Of a stretch of 29,588 nt of DNA, positions 21,590 to 29,394 are shown piece after piece. The first letter of the stretch is position 1. Every line of letters starts with the position of its first letter. Below the pieces are notes generated by a model. That model was not told the origin of the DNA. It did not search any database and worked only from the letters and a program-made list of their open reading frames with translations. The position numbers and the translations under genes are program-made. This stretch comes from Welwitschia mirabilis. Its lineage: Eukaryota > Gnetophyta > Gnetopsida > Welwitschiales. The stretch is from positions 270,775,219 through 270,804,806 of the forward strand of contig JBOZIK010000001.1 of NCBI GenBank assembly GCA_051453625.1. The letters are read 5' to 3'.

Positions 21590-22740
21590 ACATAAACATT
21601 TGATTCTATTATGTCACAAAAGAAAACTTTAATATTGCTCTCTAATAATGTAATTATCTTTTATAAATGTGACAAACAAATTTTCATCACATAGTTGACT
21701 TACACTTAAAAGATTATATTTTAAACCTTTTACAAATAATACATTTTTTACCTCTAGTTGATTTTCTCCTTTAATAATACCAACACATTTTATTAATGCT
21801 TCTATATTGTGTTCTCAAGGTTACAACTCCTTTATCTTATTCTATTAATGTGGTGAAACTAGATTTGTCTTTCATCATGTGTCTTAATCATTCACTATTA
21901 ATGTCCCAAGCATGCTTCTCCATGTCTTTAAGTGTAGTTTATCCTAAGAGTGCTAGTTTTACTTTTGATACTGAAACTTTTCTTGGTTTATCCCATACAA
22001 AACAATATATCATTCTACTATGCCTCTTGGCATTATTAGTATAATATCTATTTTTAATTATATTGGATATTTATGCTAATAATGTTCTCCATTATGATTA
22101 TAATAGCAAATGATATTATTTGTAAATGCTAAGTATTCATATCTTAGTGTACAATTCCATTTTTCAGTTAAAGAGGCTAAAATGTTAGTTGAGACTTCAT
22201 TGTATCCCAAGCCACTCTTATTATTTGAACTTCTACATTGACTAAGAATAATATTTAAAGTTCCCTTTTCTTGAGTAAATTTTTCATTGATTCTCTTTAA
22301 ATCTAATAGCTGTTATCTAACATTATCCAAATCATATGTTAATCTACTAACCTTAACTTTAAGAGATAATTTTTAGAAGATAATTTAATACAAGCATTTC
22401 CCCCCTTTTTCATAAGCTTCTTCATGAATATGAAGTAAATTTTTCTTCTTAGAACATACTTTTTTCAATTTAACAAATTCTTTAAAAATTAGAACGTACA
22501 TTTTTTGAAGAGTTATATCTATAGCATTTTTACTTTTTAAATCATACTTTCTTCTATCTCATTATCTTCTTCTTAAAGGTTTGTAATAGCCATATAGGAA
22601 GGATAAGTTTGTTGATCATCGGAAGTTTTTTCTTTTATTGCTTCTTCATCATCATCCCATCTTGTAAAAAGGATTTCTTCTTCTTTGGATCTTTCTTTTG
22701 TTCCTTATCTTGCATTTTATTAGCATTATGACATTCCAAA
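21590..22740 (-). pseudogene. Copia 2 gag C-terminus and protease relic
   Basis: From 22740 downward: LECHNANKM is a knuckle remnant, followed by Lys-rich sequence and RWDDDEEAI (about 22650-22670), the 'KKKAM.ATWDD' layout. 'NNKSGLGYNEVST' (about 22190-22235) is the conserved 'KSGLGYN' segment. LAFTNNIICYYNHNGEHY (about 22080-22135) is the second knuckle. LRHMMKDKSSFTTLI (21846-21885) matches 'CSRHMTGDKSKF.TL' after the protease active site, whose Asp-Ser-Gly is not readable. FVKGLKYNLLSVSQLCDENL (about 21680-21740) matches 'LV.GLKHNLLSISQLCD'. The upstream UBN2 half is missing because the gypsy B LTR begins at about 22745. The forward open frame at 21796-22044 is an antisense shadow. Confidence 0.85.
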
Positions 22741-22744
22741 CTAT

Positions 22745-24016
22745 TGTGATGCTAGATTATATGTATTTAATTATGTATTTTAAGTATTTTTACAAGACAT
22801 TTAGAGAGGTTTTAATGGAATTTTTATGATTATGAAGATTTAATGGGATGATCATGGAAATATACAATCCTTAGCATATTTAAATGCATTTCAAGAAAAT
22901 TCTAATGCTCAGCATTTTTAAGAGTATTTTAATGATCTACGAGGCTAATTTTCCTTAATTGAAGAGTTTAGAAGAATGACAATCCCATAGTCATATGGAT
23001 GATACTGTCAAATAACAGACCATTTAGAGAGCTAACATGAATGAAGATATGGATTAGGGCTACAAACTAATTAGTCATCTTTTACTACTAGTTGTTATCT
23101 TTCATATTGTATATATTATAATCAAGATAACACTTATTTATTTAATGATAAATATAATTAATTATATTTATAAAAATGTCATGTACCTCATGTGAGCTAC
23201 TAGGGTTTCATTTCTAACTTCTAGGATTTTATTTTAGAATATTTCATGTAGGATTATAAATACTCCCTTGCCTTCATTTCCAAAACCATCTTGTGCACCT
23301 AACAATCTTGTAATAGGAGATCAAAGGATAGGATATCCATCCATAACCATAAAGAAAACTTTTCCTTAGTATTGCATTGTGTATCCTTCATTTAGATGCT
23401 ATTGCTTTATAATTGGATTCTTGATTTGAGATTAATGAAATAGATTTTTGTTTTATTTTCATTATGTACATCTCCCTTATGGTTTATGTTTGCTATAATT
23501 TCATGGTAGTTTTATAATTGATATAGGCCATAAGAGCAACCTTTGCTAGGTTGATATTGTTACTTTAGTATTTACATTTCATTTCTTATTACATTTTTAT
23601 AACTAGAGTAGTTTCATTCCATTATATTTTGTCTGGTATGCCTTATTGCCTATGTTGGTTCAGGTCTAATGATAGTATTTCCTAATTAATTTTGATTATA
23701 AAAGCTTATCTTGAAAAAAAGAATCAGTAATTGAGAGAACTATTTCTTAGAGTATTTTCTATTTGCATCTCATTTAAAAGAATTGCATTTGCATTTATCT
23801 TACATTGTATTTTTGCATTAGTTTCATTTTATTTGCTTAAAAAAAACTAAAAATACTTTATCAAAATCAATTCACTAACTTCTAGCCTAGTGCCTTTAAT
23901 GGATTGTGACATTCAAGTTAACTCCCATCTATACTAGCATGTGTTTTATGCAAGTATTTTTGCTTAATAAGAATTACTTAAGGACTTAAAGGTTGCATAA
24001 ATTTACACCATAACAT
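22745..24016 (+). mobile_element. 5' LTR of gypsy B (tRNA-Asp-primed)
   Basis: It starts TGTGATGC at about 22745, exactly where copia 2 coding sequence breaks off, and ends in '...caccataaca' three bases before the primer site. Length is about 1.27 kb. A TATA box is at 23255. The last 500 bases match, in inverted form, the LTR end at 28174-28700: shared phrases include 'acattcaagtta(a)ctcccat' and 'aagRgcaacctttRYYagg'. This shared U5 identifies a family with at least two copies here. The left end is inferred from the TG and the context. No target duplication was checked. Confidence 0.7.
23255..23262 (+). promoter_or_regulatory. TATA box of the gypsy B LTR
   Basis: TATAAATA followed by 'ctcccttgccttc', a pyrimidine-rich start region like that of other plant LTRs. 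It lies about 510 bases into the LTR, dividing U3 from R/U5. Confidence 0.6.
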
Positions 24017-24018
24017 TT

Positions 24019-24038
24019 TGGTGCCATTACTAGGGAAG
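24019..24038 (+). other. Decayed tRNA-Asp primer-binding site (gypsy B)
   Basis: TGGTGCCATTACTAGGGA differs from the tRNA-Asp complement TGGCGCCGTTGCCGGGGA at five positions, all C-to-T or G-to-A. It starts three bases after the LTR end, the same spacing as at 28151-28174. Confidence 0.85.
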
Positions 24039-24589
24039 ACCATAAGGAACTAGAGGATTGTAACTAGATCAAATAAGTACCTTGGGTTTCAATTCAGGTT
24101 ATTTAGTTGAAATAGTATAATATTTTTTATTTTAAATTCTATAGATTTATTTTTATAATTTTTTCTATAGAGTTAATAAGTTAGTTTATCTTGTTTATTA
24201 TCTAGATAATGTGATGAATGATAGTCTATAGTTAGGATTTTTTTGTTTTTTCTGTAACAATTTTTTCTATTTTCAGTAGCATAATAAAGTTGACATCATC
24301 TTCTTTATCATCCAGATGACTAAGTAGATAACTGTTAGTATTTTTATTATTGTTTTCTTTTCCATAGTTTTATTTTTTATTTTTTGTAAAATATTTTTAT
24401 TGATCATCTCTTGTATTATTCAAATAACTAATAAAAATGATGGTAATTATGCATTTTTTTTAATTTTAAAGATCAAAAAAATTTTTCTAAAAAGATGAAA
24501 TATCAGAAGGAGTAGAGCTTGATGTTTACTTGTACTTATTTTCCTTACCATCTTAATTAATTTTTCTTATTCCATTCTTCTCATCTAAT
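24039..24589 (+). other. Gypsy B leader
   Basis: T-rich untranslated leader by position, between primer site and the first recognisable coding stretch. No gene was seen. Confidence 0.5.
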
Positions 24590-25940
24590 TCTAGGAATAG
24601 TAATAAAGGAAAATTTCAAGAAATTTTTTCTATAAGAAGAATAAACTTAAGTATTTTTGAATACAAGGATAAATTATCACTTCAAAATTTTTTTATAAAA
24701 AGAGAATGGACAACATCAAATGATGTTAATACTAGTAATTGGACCCCTTTCTCTTTTCAACCTTATTATTTTTTCCCTCTTCTTTTTAGGCTTAATTCAA
24801 AAATGATAATGAATATTTTCAACATTTTAGGGATTCCACCTCATTTAGAGAAGCATTCTATAATTGTTTTAGCAAACCCTAACCATCTTCCATGAATTAC
24901 TATGAAGAAGACTTACTTCATGAGGTCATCGAAGAAATGATAAATATGTAAGAAATTATCAACAAAAATTTAGAAAATTAAAGTAATAACATAGAAACTT
25001 TTATGGGACTCTTTCCATAAACTATGATTCAAGGTTAATAATCTCAAGATTCTTTTATAACACAACATTCTCAAACCTATTCTACTCATTCTACTACATC
25101 GTATCTTGAGAAAAATGAGAAGAACTTAGAAACAAGTGGCAATCATTCTTACTTTAAAATAGAAAATGAGATTTTGGATTAAACTACAACATCCCACTCA
25201 TTAAGAGATGGACAAAAAGAAGACAATAATGACTCAAATTAATTTTTTAATAATAAGGATAAAGATGGTTATTTATTAGATGATGATATTGATACACTAT
25301 ATTATATTCTTAGAATTTATTTACTACTAGAAAATCTAGATGAAATAGAGGAATCATTTCATGAAGAATATAAAAAATTTTCAAGTCATGAGAAAGATAA
25401 TGATCATATTTCTCTTTATGATCTCTTTGATATATTCAACAATTTAAAGAATGAAAATAATACTTAACAAAAGAAGGAAGATATAATCAAAAATAATGAT
25501 GAATAAAGTAAAAAAACAATTTTACAAAGTATTGATGAAGACAAAAATGAAGAAAAGAAACATAATGGAGGACCCACAGAGATTTAGTCAAACTTAATAG
25601 AGGATAGACTTATTCATTCCAATGCAATAAACCAATCTAAAAATTCTACCCATGTTTCTCCATTCCTTTCACTCATTCTTTCATATAAAACTCAAATTAA
25701 CATCCTTTCCTCTCTTATCATGTTTACTTTACCTTGTGCCTTTAATGATTAATCTTTTCACAAATATTATTTAGGATATCTTGGAATCCTAAATCATGGA
25801 AAGCCTTATCTCCTTGATAAAAATCCATATCTTGATTTTGTATGTTAGGAAGCTTCTTAATTTCATTAGACATTCTAAAAAGCCTTTGAAAACTTTTTGA
25901 ATTCATTCTTTGAGTAGTGTCTTGAATGAATTATCTAATG
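24590..25940 (+). pseudogene. Unrecognised retrotransposon ORF of gypsy B, single frame with many stops
   Basis: From about 24590 a coding-like stretch (including KREWTTSNDV and NWTPFSFQPYYFF) runs about 65 codons. After one frame change near 24790 it continues in one frame to 25935, with no further frameshift. That second part, about 380 codons, has 18 stops: 13 TAA, 4 TAG and 1 TGA. Codon choice and composition look like real protein: a hydrophilic part rich in Asp, Glu, Asn and Lys (GYLLDDDIDTLYYI, LDEIEESFHEEYKKF, DHISLYDLFDIF), then a more hydrophobic C-terminal part (TLPCAFND, YYLGYLGILNHGKPYLLDKN). I do not recognise the family. It occupies the gag position, so a divergent gag or an element-specific ORF are the main options. 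Confidence 0.6.
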
Positions 25941-26190
25941 ATAATCATGATTTATGATTATTCAATAAAATATTATTTGTAAATGAAATTTATCACTTCT
26001 TTATCTCTTACTTAAATTCTAAAATTTGTGCTATCAATGTTTTATACTTTTACTCTCTTTTCCTTTAATTAATTTTACTCAAAAATAATTGTACACATTT
26101 TATGTTTTATTAATTGGTTTTATATTTTATTTGATTGTTATTTATTCGAAAAAGTATAATACTGGAGTACATCTTTTACATAACTAGTCA
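25941..26190 (+). other. Deletion junction zone of gypsy B
   Basis: About 250 bases of AT-rich sequence without recognisable protein between the ORF and the integrase tail. The 3 kb or more of pol expected here is missing, so an internal deletion must lie in or next to this stretch. Confidence 0.5.
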
Positions 26191-26313
26191 ACCTCTAAAT
26201 GGTTAGGTTCTTATCTTTCAGAAAAAGTACATTATAATGGCTCATATAAAACTTATGATCTAAACATTTGGAAAATTCAGAAATTTAATGAATAAAGGAT
26301 TAAAATCTATGAA
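26191..26313 (+). pseudogene. Gypsy B integrase C-terminal tail
   Basis: The frame reads TSKWLGSYLSEKVHYNGSYK, then NIWKIQKFNE-stop-RIKIYE. This matches the C-terminal end of plant Athila/Tat polyproteins: 'SRWSGPF.V..VF..G' and then 'FKVNGQRLKPY'. The single stop stands at the Gln position of 'NGQRLK', a CAA-to-TAA change. It shows the element once had, or derives from one that had, a complete pol. Only this tail is left. Confidence 0.6.
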
Positions 26314-26717
26314 TAATCTACTAATCAAACCTTAAACATAATATAATTACTTATTTTAAAAGACTCCCTTAATCAAGAGGACTGTCCTCTTGTCATTGTT
26401 TGAATTTTCCTTTATTTGATTCCTTTGGTGGATGTCATGCTATCACTTGAACATCTTTAACTTGACTAATGTATTATTTTATAAAGTTAACATGACTAGT
26501 AATCTTTTACTTAGACATTTCAAAATGATAAGATTAGATTAAACTAATTTTAAGACATTTGTATGTCTATGAACTTAATGTTAAAATAAGGTATCTTAAT
26601 TCTTATATTCTCTTTCAATGGTATGAGTCTTTAATTCTTTGGGTGTATTATTCCTGTTTATCATCTCGTTACTTCATCTTTGTCCTTAATAGTATTTATC
26701 CATTTAAACTTTATTTC
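26314..26717. other. Gypsy B 3' untranslated region; contains a palindrome
   Basis: Apart from the 19-base palindrome at 26374-26392, nothing was recognised. The 3' LTR of gypsy B would be expected downstream but is not seen before the gap at 26746. The open frame starting at 26559 is chance sequence extended by N. Confidence 0.45.
26374..26392. repeat. Perfect 19-base palindrome
   Basis: CAAGAGGAC and GTCCTCTTG are perfect 9-base arms around a single T. It lies 60 bases after the integrase tail of gypsy B and could form a stem-loop in DNA only by extrusion, since the loop is one base. Confidence 0.85.
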
Positions 26718-26738
26718 TATATATATATATATATATAT
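26718..26738. repeat. (TA)n microsatellite
   Basis: About ten TA units next to 'cgagaga' and an assembly gap. The repeat probably continues or changes type inside the gap. Confidence 0.9.
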
Positions 26739-26745
26739 CGAGAGA

Positions 26746-27069
26746 NNNNNNNNNNNNNNNNNNNNNNNNNNNNNNNNNNNNNNNNNNNNNNNNNNNNNNN
26801 NNNNNNNNNNNNNNNNNNNNNNNNNNNNNNNNNNNNNNNNNNNNNNNNNNNNNNNNNNNNNNNNNNNNNNNNNNNNNNNNNNNNNNNNNNNNNNNNNNNN
26901 NNNNNNNNNNNNNNNNNNNNNNNNNNNNNNNNNNNNNNNNNNNNNNNNNNNNNNNNNNNNNNNNNNNNNNNNNNNNNNNNNNNNNNNNNNNNNNNNNNNN
27001 NNNNNNNNNNNNNNNNNNNNNNNNNNNNNNNNNNNNNNNNNNNNNNNNNNNNNNNNNNNNNNNNNNNNN
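26746..27069. other. Assembly gap (324 N)
   Basis: Run of N between the microsatellite and the PBS array. Four apparent open frames of 136-195 codons across it are mostly N. Confidence 0.98.
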
Positions 27070-27121
27070 TATCCGAGCGAGTTCAAATTTTTCAACTGTC
27101 AAATTTTGAGGCATTACATTT

Positions 27122-27367
27122 TGGTATTATAGCTTTAAGTTTCTAAGGATTCTTAACCATAGAACTTTTGGCCGTTTTATTTTGGTATCAGAGTATTCAA
27201 ATTTTGAATTTTTTAATCATAGAATTTCAGGTTGTTTCATTTTGGTATCAGATCAAGTAAATTTTGTAACTATAGAAGTTTTGGGTTTGCACATTTGATA
27301 TCAGAGCATTCAAATTTTAAAGTTTCCAATTATAGAAATTCAGACCATTACATTTTGGTATCAGAGC
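27122..27367 (+). repeat. Tandem array of five tRNA-iMet primer-binding motifs
   Basis: Motifs at 27122 (TGGTATTATAGC), 27183 (TGGTATCAGAGT), 27243 (TGGTATCAGATC), 27296 (TGATATCAGAGC) and 27356 (TGGTATCAGAGC). The last is a perfect match to the 12-base complement of plant initiator tRNA-Met. Spacing is 61, 60, 53 and 60. Each is preceded by '..t.cattt' and followed by 'attcaaattttRaa', then 'tatagaa.tt.ag'. The unit therefore contains the LTR end, primer site and start of the leader. Only one site is needed per element. Confidence 0.85.
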
Positions 27368-27654
27368 CTAGGTTTTGAATTTACTGGGAATGACTGTGGT
27401 TAAGTTGACAAACTCTTTGGTGTAACTGTTGTTAAGTTGGTAATCTCATTGGGTATAACTATTATTAACTTTGCAAATTCACTTGTCTTAACTATTTTAA
27501 CATGGTTTTATGATATGTGTAGTTGATCTTCACAGGAATAGTATAGCTTTAAGAAGGGTGATGAACCAATCAATCTGAAAATCCAATGCTAGATAACAAC
27601 CTAGTGGGTGAAGTTCATGAGTAAGCAATTATAAGAAAGATGGCAACTCTATTA
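27368..27654 (+). other. Element C leader with short 'taactgttgttaagttgg' repeats
   Basis: After the last primer site come three or four loose copies of 'gg.(g)taact.ttgttaagttg.(c/t)aa' between 27395 and 27510. No gene was seen. The repeats are short and imperfect. Confidence 0.5.
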
Positions 27655-27760
27655 AAAAAATGATAATACAAGTTAAGAGAATGGATCCTACAACTTTTAA
27701 GGTGTTGACAACATGAAAAATGTAGAAGCAAGATTGGTTTGTATGAAAAATGTATTCAAA
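27655..27760 (+). pseudogene. Gag N-terminal relic of element C
   Basis: MDPTTFKVL (about 27683-27710) matches the 'M.PP.F.G..DP..A..W' opening of Del/Tekay gag, followed by stops and 'KMYSKKFF'. Only some 30 codons can be related to gag. Evidence is thin on its own; it is supported by position between primer site and pol tail. Confidence 0.4.
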
Positions 27761-27854
27761 AAAATTTTTTTACTCAACAACTTGTTAAATGAGTAACTTT
27801 CATGATATAAGTGGAATCAGCATAGTTCAAGAGGTAAAATATTTTATCAATTTC

Positions 27855-27891
27855 TAGTTTTGAGGATGAAACCTCTTAAAGAGGTGGAGAA
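27855..27891 (+). pseudogene. Pol C-terminal tail of element C
   Basis: The frame reads SFEDETS-stop-RGGE just before the LTR, matching the 'T.EDE.S.L+.RGG' ending common in plant Ty3/gypsy polyproteins, whose last codons overlap the polypurine tract. The stop can come from CAA by one C-to-T change. Confidence 0.65.
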
Positions 27892-27892
27892 A
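27878..27892 (+). other. Polypurine tract of element C
   Basis: AAAGAGGTGGAGAA with one T, immediately before the LTR start TATCACATCCC (27893). The LTR opening would have been TGTCACGTCCC before decay (compare the copy at 28751). Confidence 0.7.
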
Positions 27893-28012
27893 TATCACAT
27901 CCCAAATTTTACGACTTAAGATTAAATATTTTAAGGCTAATAATTCATGCTAAATCTTGAATGTTTTCCTTTATTTCTAAATAGTTTCATGAATATTATT
28001 TTGTGCTTTGGC
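27893..28012 (+). repeat. LTR start, copy 1 (element C)
   Basis: The 120 bases match 28751-28868 closely in the same orientation. Both begin T(A/G)TCA(C/T)(A/G)TCCCAAATTT. Differences in the first bases are transitions expected from CpG loss. Copy 1 is cut off by a 100-N gap. Confidence 0.9.
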
Positions 28013-28112
28013 NNNNNNNNNNNNNNNNNNNNNNNNNNNNNNNNNNNNNNNNNNNNNNNNNNNNNNNNNNNNNNNNNNNNNNNNNNNNNNNNNNNNNNNN
28101 NNNNNNNNNNNN
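28013..28112. other. Assembly gap (exactly 100 N)
   Basis: A run of exactly 100 N is a usual placeholder for a join of unknown size, so order and orientation of the sequences on either side are less certain than elsewhere. Confidence 0.95.
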
Positions 28113-28150
28113 CCTACCAAAGTAACAACAACTCTCAAACTCTAAGTATC

Positions 28151-28170
28151 CTTCCCTGGCAATGGTGCTA
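28151..28170 (-). other. Decayed tRNA-Asp primer-binding site, minus strand
   Basis: On the minus strand TAGCACCATTGCCAGGGA differs from the tRNA-Asp complement at four positions, all G-to-A. The adjacent LTR end reads '...ttataaca' plus three spacer bases, as in gypsy B. Confidence 0.85.
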
Positions 28171-28173
28171 AGA

Positions 28174-28740
28174 TGTTATAATATGTATTTATATAACATT
28201 TATGTCCTAAGTATAATCTTATTAATCATAAATAATAATACCCAAACATAACACACTAATATAGATGGGAGTAACTTGAATGTTATAATCTATCAAAGGC
28301 CAAAATATGGAAATAAGAGAGTTACTTTCAAGAGAGAAATACTATAACATATCCTATAGAAATAACTTGCAATGCATGAAAATGAAATGAAATACATGTG
28401 TGTAAGGCTAATCTAGGGAAAGAAAATAACATTACACCTAAACTAACCAAGCACAACCTTGATAAAGGTTGCCCTTATAACCTATATCACAAAACAAACT
28501 ATCACTAAATCTCAAGCAACATAAGATATGAGGGAGAAGATCATTTATACATTGAAGTACAAAAAGAAATGGTTTATATTATAAATCACACCACATCTGT
28601 GTTACAAAATAGCTACACCTCAATAGAGGAAATGTCATCCAATAGCAAAGAAACATCTCTTTGAAACTATAAAATGGTTCTTTAGTCCTTCAATATCCTA
28701 CCATAAAAATATCAGGTGCAAACAAAGATAAGAAGAATTC
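28174..28740 (-). mobile_element. LTR 3' part (U5) of the gypsy B family, inverted
   Basis: Read on the minus strand it ends '...atattataaca' at 28174 and shares several long phrases with the last 500 bases of the LTR at 22745-24016. It covers only about the R/U5 half; the upstream half is missing where the second element C LTR begins. The internal region that should follow the primer site toward lower coordinates is lost in the 100-N gap. Confidence 0.75.
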
Positions 28741-29096
28741 AATGGGAAGATGTCATGTCCCAAATTTCAAGACTTAAGATTAAATATTTTAAGACTAGTA
28801 ATTCATGCTAAATCTTGAATGTTTTCCTTTATTTCTAAATAGTTTCATAATATTATTTTGTGCTTTGTCTTATGCATTACTCATCTTAGAAAATGTTAAT
28901 GAGTTGTGGTATGAATTTGAAATTATTTTGAATAAAGATGCTTAATGTGTAGAGTTATTATTTTTATCAAAACTGCCATCATGTTATGGAATGTTTTAAT
29001 TATTGCTAATGTCTCATTATTGTTAATATTTTCTTGGTGGCCTGGCAAGGTAATGGAACTCCACACCATATAATTGCCTTCATTCATGATATTTTG

Positions 29097-29260
29097 TCTT
29101 CATATCCAAGGAATCTCTGCCAAATTTCATTTGTCTTCATATGCAAGGAATCTCTACCAACTTTTGTTTGTCTTCATATGCAAGAAATCTCTACCAACTT
29201 TAATTTATCTTCATATGCAAGGAATCTTTACCAACTTTTGTTTGTCCTCATATGCTTGTG
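29097..29260 (+). repeat. 37-base tandem repeat in U3, 4.4 copies
   Basis: Units 'tcttcatatgcaaggaatct' + 'ctaccaacttttgtttg' start at 29097, 29134, 29171, 29208 and 29245, with exactly 37 bases each time. Copies differ at a few positions. The array ends 28 bases before the TATA box, a typical enhancer position in retrotransposon U3 regions. Confidence 0.95.
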
Positions 29261-29287
29261 ACTATTCACATTTCACCAAACCTTAAT

Positions 29288-29295
29288 TATAAATA
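29288..29295 (+). promoter_or_regulatory. TATA box of LTR copy 2
   Basis: TATAAATA followed by 'ggactcttctcctttttttc', a pyrimidine-rich start region. It lies 537 bases into the LTR, directly after the 37-base array. Confidence 0.7.
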
Positions 29296-29394
29296 GGACT
29301 CTTCTCCTTTTTTTCCCTCACTTTTATTTATGGAGAACCCTTGCTACTGAGTCTTGGAGCCTTGCAACCTTCTTGAGATCTTTAATTCTTCTCA

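Larger units (their letters stand above)
27070..28012 (+). mobile_element. Internally deleted Del/Tekay-like gypsy derivative (element C)
   Basis: In order: five initiator-Met primer-site motifs (27122-27367), a leader, a short gag-start relic (about 27660-27760), the last codons of pol (27855-27891), a polypurine tract, and the first 120 bases of a 3' LTR (27893-28012). Less than 600 bases separate the last primer site from the LTR, while a full element has several kilobases there. This is the structure of a non-autonomous, deleted gypsy element. The 5' LTR would lie in the gap to the left. Confidence 0.65.

Noticed and set aside
21796-22044. Plus-strand frame of 82 codons
   Set aside because: Antisense to the copia 2 protease region, where the minus strand reads LRHMMKDKSSF and other family motifs.
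26559-27146. Open frames of 136-195 codons across 26.7-27.1 kb
   Set aside because: More than 100 residues are N; the rest is a TA microsatellite and primer-site array.
27122-27367. Endogenous pararetrovirus, since these also use a tRNA-Met primer site
   Set aside because: The site is followed by a gypsy pol tail, polypurine tract and a typical LTR start, and no movement-protein or coat motif is seen.
29097-29260. Regular 37-base spacing, similar to CRISPR repeat size
   Set aside because: Units are directly adjacent, without unique spacers, in plant LTR DNA.
29034-29286. Plus-strand frames with repeated 'SSYARNLYQLLFV' segments, which look like a repeat protein
   Set aside because: The protein repeat is only the 37-base DNA repeat (37 is not a multiple of three, so frames shift between units) in LTR U3.
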